Shown: positions 36,490 to 45,451 of the stretch, in pieces
How the letters are laid out: each line of letters starts with the position of its first letter
How positions within the stretch are numbered: the first letter of the stretch is position 1
Origin: CALODP01 sp942492055
Lineage (GTDB): Bacteria > Bacteroidota > Ignavibacteria > Ignavibacteriales > Melioribacteraceae
NCBI GenBank assembly: GCA_942492055.1
Contig: CALODP010000023.1
Span: 310,001-374,000 of the forward strand
Length of the DNA stretch: 64,000 nt
Direction of reading: 5' to 3'
Notes under the pieces: generated by a model
Told to the model about the DNA's origin: nothing
Databases searched by the model: none
Seen by the model: only the letters and a program-made list of their open reading frames with translations
Translations under genes and position numbers: made by a program

Positions 36490-37038
36490 ATGAAAAGATC
36501 ATTAGGTGTTTGCATACTCTTGTTTACTCTTCTCTCATCTTTATTCGGACAAAAAAAGGATTCGAAACCGTTAATTTACGAATACACCGGTTTTTTGCCG
36601 AATGTTACCGTTGGTTACCATAATGCGGTTACTACAAATGTCGGACTCTATTACGGCGATTTTGATCTTTACGATATTAATGATTCTTTGAGTACCGGAG
36701 TATTCGGATCTTGGGGAGCGTATATAAACGCCGGGGTGCTTTTGAAAAAAGAGATGATCTATAGCGGAACCTTGGGGGTTGAATTGAATGCCATTGGGAA
36801 AACAATGGCGTTTGCATGCGGAATAGAAATTTTATATTTGCAGAATAAGGATAATGATTACTCTCTTTCTATCTCTCCCAAAATAGGAATTCCGATGGGA
36901 TTTCTTAATTTTTATTACGCTTATCAATTCGGGATGAATAATTGGGCAAGAAAGGAGTTGGGAAGACATAAGTTTACCGTTTCGATCAATCTCGATTTCG
37001 AGGGGATTAAGTTGTTGAGAGAGAATAGGTTACATTAA
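36490..37038 (+). CDS. Exported beta-rich protein, possible small outer-membrane barrel
   Basis: A 182-residue protein with a signal peptide ending at LFGQ (about residue 20). The rest has alternating aromatic/Gly strands such as NVTVGYHNAVTTNVGLYYG and SISPKIGIPMGFLNFYYAY, compatible with a small beta barrel. No family recognised. Separated from the S41 gene by 108 bases with no terminator seen. Confidence 0.55.
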   Translation: MKRSLGVCILLFTLLSSLFGQKKDSKPLIYEYTGFLPNVTVGYHNAVTTNVGLYYGDFDLYDINDSLSTGVFGSWGAYINAGVLLKKEMIYSGTLGVELNAIGKTMAFACGIEILYLQNKDNDYSLSISPKIGIPMGFLNFYYAYQFGMNNWARKELGRHKFTVSINLDFEGIKLLRENRLH

Positions 37039-37076
37039 CTGTTCTAAGTGGTATTCATTTGTTATGTCACAAATAT

Positions 37077-37120
37077 CACAAAAGGTCAAGACTGTAAAAG
37101 ATTCTACGGAAATTCTTTTT
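37077..37120 (+). repeat. Short copy of the repeat also found at 45185
   Basis: A segment containing TCAAGACTGTAAAAGA and GAAATTCT matches 45188-45220 with few changes. It is a solitary partial copy of the longer palindromic element at 45164-45327. Confidence 0.55.
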
Positions 37121-37181
37121 ATGTTGTGAGAAAAAGTTTGGGAATGACTGATCTGTTTTACTTTTATTTGGGAATTATTAT

Positions 37182-37583
37182 ATGAATCAAAAATTATTGT
37201 CGATAAATAAATCGAAAACTATATGCTCGTTGTTATTAGTCCTATCTTCATTATTGTGCATAATGTTCTTGTTCGGATGCGCAACTTCCGGTAATGCTAC
37301 ATTCATCAAGACAGGACCTTCAATGACCTCAAAACCGGTCAATTGCGCGATAAAGGTTTTTAGCTCGAAAATACCTGAACGGAAATATGAAGAGTTAGGC
37401 CTTCTTGAAATTGAAGGGTCACTGAGGGATGCTGTTTTGGAAATAGTCTTACCGAAGTTAAAAGAAAAAGCATGCAACATTGGCGCTGACGCTATTATCA
37501 TCAAAAGCATTCAAAAATATATGGATGAGTCGAATATTGAAAATCTCTATGTCACCGCGACAGCTATTGTGTGGGTTGAGTAG
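37182..37583 (+). CDS. Predicted lipoprotein, DUF4156-like
   Basis: A 133-residue protein with a long N-terminal signal and lipobox LFGC (C33). The mature part has CAIKVFSSKIPERKYEELGLLEIEG and later NIGADAIIIKSIQKY, the strand-helix pattern of small lipoproteins of the DUF4156 type. Function unknown. It lies just upstream of the transposase-associated repeat. Confidence 0.6.
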   Translation: MNQKLLSINKSKTICSLLLVLSSLLCIMFLFGCATSGNATFIKTGPSMTSKPVNCAIKVFSSKIPERKYEELGLLEIEGSLRDAVLEIVLPKLKEKACNIGADAIIIKSIQKYMDESNIENLYVTATAIVWVE

Positions 37584-37647
37584 ATCTATATTCGTTTATT
37601 TCTGAACAACCTACCATATATTATTTTTCATAGTTAACTATAATATA

Positions 37648-37855
37648 CCGCACCCCGACTTTGTCGGGATCCGAGACCTACAGCGCATAAACAAATATTA
37701 GAAGATTGTTCCTTAATAACGCTCTAACTCAATAGTAACAAATTACTTCCTTGCACAAATGCCTTTCCGGCGCTGTAGGTGCCGGTATCTCGGTAGATGA
37801 CAGATTCAAAGTAATTATTTGAGCTCCATAGGAGCGACATATTATATGTATCTTA
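37648..37855 (+). repeat. Left direct repeat of the REP-associated transposase element
   Basis: About 200 bases that recur on the other side of the transposase gene (38474-38727) in the same orientation. It contains the REP palindrome CCCGACTTTGTCGGG (37654-37668), the inverted pair CCTACAGCGC ... GGCGCTGTAGG, then GTGCCGGTATCTCGGTAGAT and TTTGAGCTCCATAGG, ending GAGCGACATATTATAT. Confidence 0.85.
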
Positions 37856-37877
37856 CAATTAATATGAAAAAGTAATA

Positions 37878-38339
37878 TTATTCGATCCACTCGAACAAAT
37901 ATTTCGGATTGTAATCTATCATATAATCATTTAGAAATTTTATATATTCCTCCCGAAAAGTGGTAATCTTATGATGCCTCTCTTGATTTAGAATATACTC
38001 TACACAATTATGAACTTCTCGTTTAGAATATGAGAAAGCTCCGTATCCTCTTTGCCATGAAAAATTAAACATCAATGGAAATCTTTCCGAAATAAATTTT
38101 GAACTATTCACTTTAATATCCCTAACCAAATTTGAGATGGAATCAATGGGGGATAACCCGATAAGAATATGTATATGATCCGGCATGCAATATATTGAAA
38201 GTAATTTATTTTTCTTTCCTGTTACTATTCCGGAAATATACTTCTCAATTTCATTTCGATATTCTTTCGAAATAATCGAATGCCTACCTTTTACGGAAAA
38301 GACAAGATGAATAAATACTTGAGTGTATGTGTTAGCCAT
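37878..38339 (-). mobile_element. REP-associated / IS200-like tyrosine (Y1) transposase gene
   Basis: A 153-residue Y1 transposase of the RAYT/IS200 class. The HUH metal motif is H55-I-H57 in MPDHIHILIG, and the nucleophile is probably Y115 in NCVEYILNQE. The protein should nick and rejoin single-stranded DNA at palindromic ends. It is intact and flanked on both sides by ~200-bp repeats carrying REP palindromes, the layout of a RAYT with its own REP sequences. A solo copy of the repeat lies at 53661-53790. Confidence 0.9.
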
Positions 38340-38912
38340 TGTGCCTCCATTTTATAGCTTAACCTGTTCTAAAATGATTTTGTTCAAATGAGGTAATATA
38401 TTGAGTAAGATTTGCGAACTGGAGATCTGACCAACGTCAAGAATACGCTATATTTTTGTATTAATCTATTTAATATTCCGCACCTACAGCGCGGATAAAT
38501 ACTGTAGTACTGATAATCTACCGAGATAATGCGCCTACAGCGCATTAACACATATAACTAGATTGTTTCCTTATAAAGCCCTAACGCAATTATAAATTAC
38601 TTCCTTGCACAAATACCTATCCGGCGCCATAGGTGCCGGTATCTCGGTAGATAACAGATTTAAAGTAAATATTTGAGCTCCATAGGTCGTAGATCCCGAC
38701 AAAGTCGGGGAGCGACATATTATATTTTTTGTTTATCAATCCATTCATAAAAGAAATTAGCATTAAGTTGACAGCATTGGCAGGCAAGAGAGAGGGGACG
38801 TTTAGGTACACACACGCTCTTCCGGGAAGAGATCATTAAGGACTGTTTTGTGAACCAAGAAAACCATGTAAATAATGATATAAAACTAAATTCCATTCAT
38901 CAAAAAATCATC
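38340..38912. other. Intergenic region with the right transposase repeat
   Basis: No gene is supported. It holds the right copy of the element repeat (38474-38727). The remaining ~185 bases to 38912 include a GAGAGAGGGGACG stretch and nothing I can name. Confidence 0.5.
38474..38727 (+). repeat. Right direct repeat of the REP-associated transposase element
   Basis: The same unit as 37648-37855, slightly longer: CCTACAGCGC, AAATTACTTCCTTGCACAAA, GGCGCCATAGGTGCCGG, TATCTCGGTAGATAACAGAT, GAGCTCCATAGG, then the REP palindrome in inverted form (38696-38711) and GAGCGACATATTATAT. Most of the length matches the left copy with scattered substitutions. Confidence 0.85.
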
Positions 38913-39237
38913 AAATAACCTGTTGATTAATAAAACAAATTCCCTTACCTTGAATTTGTTCTCGATACCAATTCCATATACAATTGATTTGATATGTTGA
39001 TTTTATGATTTCGGTGCTTGCTCCAGATTTGTACTGATTATTTCCGTGACTCTATTTATTGATGATTCATATAAATTACTTCGGAACCAGACCTAGTACA
39101 AAACCGGTTCTTGTAGTTACAAACAAATAATCAATCAATACTATACGGAGGGCTCTATGCCGGAGAATAAAATCAGCGCGGCCCTTGAACAAGCCGCAAT
39201 CGATGAAATCCAAGCCTCAATTAGCACCATTAACACT
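38913..39237 (+). repeat. 325-bp duplicated leader, copy 1
   Basis: This stretch is nearly identical to 43082-43406. It consists of 244 bases of AT-rich leader, a GGAGG ribosome site and the first ~27 codons of a small gene. The ATG lies 244 bases from the start in both copies. The similarity ends shortly after CACCATTAACAC. Confidence 0.9.
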
Positions 39238-39258
39238 ACAAGTTTCTATGTAATCTAA
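39157..39258 (+). pseudogene. Truncated gene start (MPENKISA family), copy 1
   Basis: After GGAGG and ATG 39157 the frame encodes MPENKISAALEQAAIDEIQA and ends after 33 codons at TAA 39256-39258. The opening resembles the N terminus of a family of conserved hypothetical proteins of about 150-200 residues whose body (normally continuing LPFLVDL...) is missing here. It is a gene stub in front of the FG-GAP gene at 39269. Confidence 0.6.
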
Positions 39259-39268
39259 GGATGCTTCT

Positions 39269-41047
39269 ATGAATAAGATAATGATTGCTTTTTGTTTATT
39301 GATAAATAGCATCATTTGTGCTAATGGAATAAAAATATTATCCGTTACGCCTAAACAAGATATTATCGGAGCACCAAGAAATTCCCAAATTATAGTTGAG
39401 TTAAATGCCTCCTTTGATTCAATTGGATTCCATGTAGATAATTCGTTTCAGATTTACGGCTCTAACAGCGGATTGGTAAAAGGAACCGTAGAGACAGACT
39501 CTGCCAATGGGAAAATTATTTTTACACCGATAAACTCTTTCAATTGTGGTGAAATTGTCGATGCAAACTTCTGTTTTAATGATTCTGACGTTGATAGCAT
39601 AAAAATATCTTATCACTGGAGATTTACAATAGGAATAACGAATAGAACAAATGCAAATTTTGATAGCTTGAAAAGATTCGATTATCCTAGTTTTGATGCA
39701 ATAGCAATTGATTTTAATAAAGATGGAGCTATTGACATTGTTTCTGGAACAGGAAAAGTTATTTATAATGATGGTGCAGGGTCATTCGACTCATATGAAG
39801 AGATAGAAGAATTAAACGGTATGAAATACTTAGTTGATATAAATAATGATCAAATCTTGGATATAATTACATCGACGGCTGATGCTGCAAATGTATATCT
39901 GGGAGTAAGTGACGGAAATTATCAATTTCATCAAAATATTTTTTCAGTCGGCGGACATATAGTTACTAAAGGTGATATAAACGGAGATGGATTTGTTGAT
40001 TTAATAGCAAAAGATATATGGGGATGGAATGGACAAAACAATTTATGGAAAAGACTAATAAATGATAAAACCGGGAAATTTGTAATTGATTCAAACGCTA
40101 CATATTTAAAGAATTATATTTCCGAAGCTGATTTGGTAGATATGGATAAGGATGGTGATTTGGATTTAGTATTATTAAACACATGGCCTGCCGAATATAA
40201 CCAGTTTGAAGGAGCATATATATATTACAATGACGGATCGGGTAACTTTTTAGATTCATTGAAAACCCGTTTTTATTTTTCTCCTTATGACGAATATTTA
40301 AGTGATTTGAGGGAAATATTTATCAATGATTATGATTATGATGGATTAAATGATATCGCCGCTTTTGGTTCTTTAGGTGGTGGATTAATAATACTTCAGG
40401 AACTGAATAATTCATTTTGCGGCTATGTACAAACTGCATTTTCAGGTGCGGAAAACTTTGCATTTTTTACATCAGGGGATATTGACGGGAATGATCGTAT
40501 GGATCTTATTGTATCAAATTGGCAAGTCTGCCTTGAGTGCGGTGCTTCCGGAGAAGTAAGGATGGAGAATTATTTAAACTTTGATCCAATTGACTTTTGG
40601 AATGATTCTTCCCGAACTTGGAGTAATTTAGGTATCAGAAGTGAAGTTGGCGTTGCAGTAGTCCCAGTACTTGCCGATGTAGATAATGACGGCGATCTCG
40701 ATGTAATTCATACCGGTTATCCTACTACTGTAACTTACAATAATGAGGTTATTACAAGCGTTAAAGAAGAAGATTATTTGCCATTAGATTATTCTCTTTC
40801 CCAAAATTATCCGAATCCATTCAATAGCATTACAAATATAACCTACAAACTCCCATCTTCCGGTGTTGTGACTCTTACTGTTTATGACTTGTTGGGGAAG
40901 AAGATAAAAGTGCTAGTAGACACTTATCAATGGAGTGGAAACTATACAGTAAGTTTCGACGGATCCGGATTTTCCAGCGGATTATACTTTTACAGAATAG
41001 AATGTAATGGAAAACAGATTATAAAAAAGATGCTCTATTTGAAATAA
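39269..41047 (+). CDS. T9SS-secreted FG-GAP/VCBS repeat protein
   Basis: A 592-residue surface or secreted protein. A signal peptide ends at about residue 20 (IICANG). Residues ~25-125 look like a Big_5-type bacterial Ig domain. Then come VCBS/FG-GAP repeats with Ca-binding-like loops: DINGDGFVDLI, DMDKDGDLDLV, DYDYDGLNDI, DIDGNDRMDLI and DVDNDGDLDVI, consistent with a beta-propeller. Residues ~509-592 form the T9SS sorting tail (YSLSQNYPNPFNSITNITYK, then LTVYDLLGKKIKVLV and SGLYFYRI). An AAGGA site precedes the ATG. It is followed after 19 bases by the M6 metalloprotease pseudogene. Confidence 0.88.
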   Translation: MNKIMIAFCLLINSIICANGIKILSVTPKQDIIGAPRNSQIIVELNASFDSIGFHVDNSFQIYGSNSGLVKGTVETDSANGKIIFTPINSFNCGEIVDANFCFNDSDVDSIKISYHWRFTIGITNRTNANFDSLKRFDYPSFDAIAIDFNKDGAIDIVSGTGKVIYNDGAGSFDSYEEIEELNGMKYLVDINNDQILDIITSTADAANVYLGVSDGNYQFHQNIFSVGGHIVTKGDINGDGFVDLIAKDIWGWNGQNNLWKRLINDKTGKFVIDSNATYLKNYISEADLVDMDKDGDLDLVLLNTWPAEYNQFEGAYIYYNDGSGNFLDSLKTRFYFSPYDEYLSDLREIFINDYDYDGLNDIAAFGSLGGGLIILQELNNSFCGYVQTAFSGAENFAFFTSGDIDGNDRMDLIVSNWQVCLECGASGEVRMENYLNFDPIDFWNDSSRTWSNLGIRSEVGVAVVPVLADVDNDGDLDVIHTGYPTTVTYNNEVITSVKEEDYLPLDYSLSQNYPNPFNSITNITYKLPSSGVVTLTVYDLLGKKIKVLVDTYQWSGNYTVSFDGSGFSSGLYFYRIECNGKQIIKKMLYLK

Positions 41048-41066
41048 GGTAAAAGGAGAAAATGAA

Positions 41067-43029
41067 ATGAAAAGTTGTAGAATTTTATTCGCATTTCTAT
41101 TGTGTGCCTTTCAAAGTGTTTTTACTCAGGAAGTAAACATACCCAGCTGGCCTTGTACAGGGAATTCATCGTCTTCTATACACTATCTTAATTCGACTCT
41201 TACCTTGAAAGTGATTTTGATTGAATTTTCCGATATCAAACATCGTAACTTAGGGCAGGATGGTCTTCCAGCATATACTTTTGATGATTTTGAAAATATG
41301 TTATTCTCTAACGGAATTTATGCCAGTCCAAATATGTATTCACCAGACAATAAGCAAGTGTTTGGTAGTCTTCATGATTATTACAATATAATGTCTGATG
41401 GGAATTTGAATATCACCGGATATATACTGAATCGTGACGAAAACAGTGACAACATTCCAGAATGGATCGGATTGGATTACAATAAATCATATTACAATGA
41501 CCATCATTTCACGACTTTTTATGATGAAGTTATTGCAAAAGCGAGTATTCAAGGTTTGGATGTTGGTGGTTTGGGAGCCAATATTAAATTAGCGATTATT
41601 TACGCAGGACATACTTATAGACAAACAAGTAGTGGTAACAGTGCTAGCGGATTGGCACCTAGAGCAAATGCTATAGATGGAACCTACTTTATTATGAGTG
41701 AGCAATTTGCTCCTTATGCTCCTTATAATTCCGAACATCCGAATAAGAATTTTTCTCATATTGGTATTCATGCTCATGAATTAGGGCACTTGCTTGGATT
41801 ACCGGATTTGTATCATGCTTCTAATAACAATGGTTAGTGGGATTTAATGGCAGCAGGGAATTATAATGGACCAACTTACTCGGGAGAATGTCCAGCACCA
41901 ATAAACCCGCAATTACGTCATGAAAAGGGGTGGGTGAGTTTCAGTCAAATATCTGGTGACCCAACATACCAAGCTGATTATTACCTCAAGGATCCAGAAG
42001 TATTTAAAATTCTTAATAGTTCAAATAATAATTACTACTTTCTTGTAGAGACACGTAGATTTGATCAAACTATGAGCATCGGAACCACTATTTGCCCTGA
42101 TTATAACAATTATGTCCCACACGGAAATGAAACACAAGGTGTGTTAGTATGGAGAAAAGACGAAACCGTATCACATGGTAGGATTATGCATGCTAATGGT
42201 ATGGAATGGCCTGTGGAAAATTTGGGTAATGCTGGTGACATACTACCAGGTAAAAAAGGTGTGAAAGTTATAACGCCTTGGTCAGATTTAAGAACATCAA
42301 ATTCGAACAACAATTGGATTCCAAATACCACAACAAGTACAAATTGTGGATTTGAAATTATTTATGAAGGTATTGGTTACTATGGTATAGATTTTTATTC
42401 CCAAAATCCAGTACTAGCATCTCCTTCCTATCCCAAGAATTTGCAATTGACAAAAGTAGGAAGTAGCGCTGTTGTTACTTGGAATAGTAACCACGAACCT
42501 GATTTAATTAATGGAGGTATGTATAAAGTATATCGGACTGTTGCATCCAGTGGTGAACCATCAAGCTGGTCAAATGTCGCAACAGTGAATTATCCAGCAA
42601 CATGCTGGACTGATCCTGACTATTGGTTGTGATAAAAAAGCATTTTATTGTGTAAGCGCTGTCGATAATACAAATAATGAATCAATTAAATCAGATCATG
42701 ACTGGCTTTATTTTGATAATAGTTTACAAAAAAGTATAGCTAAAAATTTTGATGACAGTTATATTATACAATATGAACTATTTGCAAATTATCCAAATCC
42801 ATTTAATCCAGAGACAATTATTAGTTTTTCGATTAGAGAATCCGGTTTCGTAACTTTAAAAGTATACAATATATTGGGGGAAATAGTAGCATCATTGGTT
42901 AATGAAAGAATGGAAGCCGGCAAATATAAAAAGTTATTCAATACAAGGAATTTACCTAGTGGTGTTTACATTTACGCATTAAGAATAAATGATTTTAGTT
43001 CATTAAAAAAAATGATGTTAGTAAAATAA
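41067..43029 (+). pseudogene. M6-type metalloprotease with T9SS tail, interrupted by a stop and a frameshift
   Basis: AAGGAG precedes ATG 41067; a signal peptide follows (FLLCAFQSVFTQ). The zinc motif H237ELGH241 continues as LLGLPDLYH, as in M6 peptidases. At codon 257 (41835-41837) a TAG interrupts the chain, and the same frame resumes at once with WDLMAAGNYNG, the expected M6 continuation. Reading goes on through a fibronectin-type region to TGA 42630-42632. From ~42625 the +1 frame continues as GCDKKAFYCVSAVDNT and ends with a full T9SS sorting tail (YELFANYPNPFNPETII ... SGVYIYAL) at TAA 43027-43029. Two lesions therefore break an otherwise complete secreted protease gene of ~654 codons. 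Confidence 0.85.
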
Positions 43030-43081
43030 GCTAATGGAGTAATGATAATTCTCTTTGTCCGGAAATTGCTCCAAATAAGGT

Positions 43082-43406
43082 AAATAACCTGTTGATTAAT
43101 AAAACAATTTCCCTTACCTTGAATTTGTTCTCGATTCCAATTCCATATACAATTGATTTGATATGTTGATTTTATGATTTCGGTGCTTGCTCTAGATTTG
43201 TACTGATTATTTCCGTGACTCTATTTATTGATGATTCATATAAATTACTTCGGAACCAGACTTATTACCAAACCGGTTCCTGTAGTTACAAACAAATAAT
43301 CAATCAATACTATACGGAGGGCTCTATGCCGGAGAATAAAATCAGCGCGGCCCTTGAACAAGCCGCAATCGATGAAATCCTAGCCTCAATTAACACCATT
43401 AACACA
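43082..43406 (+). repeat. 325-bp duplicated leader, copy 2
   Basis: A near-identical direct repeat of 38913-39237. The two copies flank the FG-GAP gene and the M6 pseudogene (block 39.27-43.03 kb). Confidence 0.9.
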
Positions 43407-43463
43407 GATCTACCATTCCTGGTTGACCTTAACGCTGAAGATAAGAAAACTCTCCTCAAATAA
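43326..43463 (+). pseudogene. Truncated gene start (MPENKISA family), copy 2
   Basis: The same start as copy 1 but 45 codons long. It goes further into the family sequence (INTDLPFLVDLNAEDKKTLL) and ends at TAA 43461-43463, where family members would be expected to run on for more than 100 residues. The upstream GGAGG site is intact, so a short peptide could still be made. Confidence 0.6.
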
Positions 43464-43551
43464 TGAGTACATTGAATTGGAGTTGTGTTCTTTCTACCAT
43501 CAGAAACCAACAAATTGAAGTAACTGGAACCTTAGACTAAAGGAATAAAGT

Positions 43552-44664
43552 ATGAGAAAATTATCAAAATTCTTTCTTATTTGCTTTATTGCCGGCTTAA
43601 ACTTTTGCACAAGCCCTACCGAAAGCGAAAATGATAATCTAGAATTACTTTGGAAAACTTACTTAAAAGATCGAGCCTCAGCCGGTATAATAGGCGAATC
43701 GAACAATATCTTTTTCCAAACAGATACGAAATTATATAAACTAGACAAAACCACATTAGAACTGTCCAGCTCTAGTGAAAGTGGAGGTACATTATTTGGT
43801 TTACCGGCAATTGATAATAATTCTATATACACAGGCAGCGGTGGCTTTGTTGAGTCTTTTGATAAGGAAACTTTAAGTAGAAAATGGTATCAAGCCGGGT
43901 TTGCTTGGATACCGATGGTAGCCGTAGACGAAATAAGGCTTTACGGTACCGCCGAAAATACAACATTTGCATTGGATAAAGAAACCGGTAGTGTGATTTG
44001 GCAAAATAATGATATAGTTGGAAAAAGTGCCTTCAACTGCAAAGTTGACGGAGAAAGATCATAATTTGCCACCGGCGTTATCCACAGAGCGGATGGTTAT
44101 TTATACTGTCTTAATAAAAATACCGGTGAAATTATTTTTCAAAATACCTTACCATACATGGAATCAAGAAGTCAGTTCGGTGGCGCGACAACAGGTGTGG
44201 AAATATGGGGTGAATATCTCTTTATCCCATCAGACAATAGAAATATCTATTGCTTTAATAAAACCAACGGCAGTTTAGTTTGGGAATTTCTGGCTGATTC
44301 TCCGATGGAGACGCCTCCAGTTGTTTCGGAAGGTATATTGTACACAGGTAGCTTAAATAGAACGTGTTATGCTATTGATGCCAGTACCGGTAAACTTATT
44401 TGGTCGTTTCAAACAGTTGGTTCTATTAGGAGAATTGAGCCTCAAATATTCAAGAATTATGTAATGTTTATTTCCGGAGCGATACTAATTTTTGATAAAT
44501 ATTCGGGTAAGCTTATTGCTGATGTTTCACAAAGAACAGGTAAAGATTACGGTTATTTGGCCGCATTTTGGGATAAAGATGGTAAAATATATTGTGCTGG
44601 TTACGAGGAAAGTACTCAAAAATGGGTATTCTTAATCCACTTTGCAGATTTCGTAAATAATTAA
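43552..44664 (+). pseudogene. PQQ-like beta-propeller lipoprotein with an in-frame stop
   Basis: From ATG 43552 a signal with a Cys in NFCTSP suggests a lipoprotein. Repeats such as LYKLDKTTLEL, FALDKETGSVIWQNN, YCLNKNTGEIIFQN, YCFNKTNGSLVWEF and YAIDASTGKLIWSF are typical of PQQ-like (BamB/Kelch-type) propeller blades. A TAA at 44062-44064 (codon 171) interrupts the frame, but the same frame continues through the next blade with no shift to the stop at 44662-44664. A single nonsense change thus divides an otherwise complete ~370-codon gene. No catalytic role is implied. Confidence 0.8.
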
Positions 44665-45163
44665 TCCAAAAATTAATATTGCTTTATATCGATAAAAGGA
44701 TTACATTAATCTTCGTCGCTATGGTGGGCGGCATTTTTGTCCGCGTAATGTTGAGAACGGAAGTTCTTCTGATTCTGCTAATACTCCCGATTAAAGAGGC
44801 GCGAGAAAGCATTATCTTATTATGATAGTGCCCGCAAGTTTAATTGGAATCGACTAAGTGGCCGGTATGTTTTGCGCCACTAATGAACCTAAACCGGTTC
44901 GTAACATATTTGGAATTTGAGATTGGCAATTAGCCCGGCATAGTGCTGTTGTTTTTCCCGATTGTTTGATTCTTCTCCCATGCCCGACTATTTCCCTAAG
45001 ATAAAGTTTTCTCCTTATGCCGTGTGGCTTCGCTGCCGCATGTGCGAAGTGGAGGGTTGTTCTTTGTTTATTGGGAATTGGAATATTAATCAGAGCTCAA
45101 CTATGATAAAGCGTAGTACAAGTGTTTGAAGCCTTAGTTAATAATGCTAAGTGGTGTACTTTT
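44665..45163. other. Gene-free accessory stretch
   Basis: About 500 bases without a supported gene. There are short GC-rich pieces (GGTGGGCGGC, GCCGTGTGGCTTCGCTGCCG) and an AAACCGGTTCGTAAC piece that resembles part of the duplicated leader (AAACCGGTTC). It reads like decayed mobile DNA. Confidence 0.45.
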
Positions 45164-45327
45164 GTCTTGATACAAAAGTACCAAAAGATCAAGACTGTAA
45201 AAGAATCTCCTGAAATTCTCCTCACTTCGCTAAAAGAGATAAACTCGCGGAACAGAGGGCGTTCCGCTCAAACAGTATCTCTTTTTTTACGCTCAGTTCG
45301 CATAATTTCCTAGACGGAGATTCTTTT
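45164..45327. repeat. Nested palindromic element
   Basis: Hairpin 1: GTCTTGAT (45164-45171) with ATCAAGAC (45188-45195). Then three concentric stems: AAAAGAATCTCC (45199-45210) with GGAGATTCTTTT (45316-45327); AAAAGAGATA (45232-45241) with TATCTCTTTT (45276-45285); GCGGAAC (45247-45253) with GTTCCGC (45261-45267). The whole can fold into one long structure. A fragment of its left side recurs at 37077. It could be a MITE-like element or a structured RNA. Confidence 0.75.
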
Positions 45328-45451
45328 AATGTCGCTAGGGATGATAAGTTTGATAAATAAAGAGAATCGCCACATTAAGGATCTGATTGCTTTTAAGGAG
45401 AGATGGATTTTGAGATCAATGTAATTTTTATTGGTTTTATTGATTGTGAAG

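Noticed and set aside
38617..38811. 64-codon minus-strand frame
   Set aside because: It largely overlaps the right transposase repeat; no ribosome site or homology visible.
33885..44664. Genetic code change or programmed stop readthrough explaining three in-frame stops
   Set aside because: TAA and TAG end many intact genes in the window, and frameshifts accompany the stops, so decay or sequencing error is simpler.
45122..45313. 63-codon frame over the nested palindrome
   Set aside because: Composition comes from the inverted repeats; no ribosome site and no protein-like pattern.
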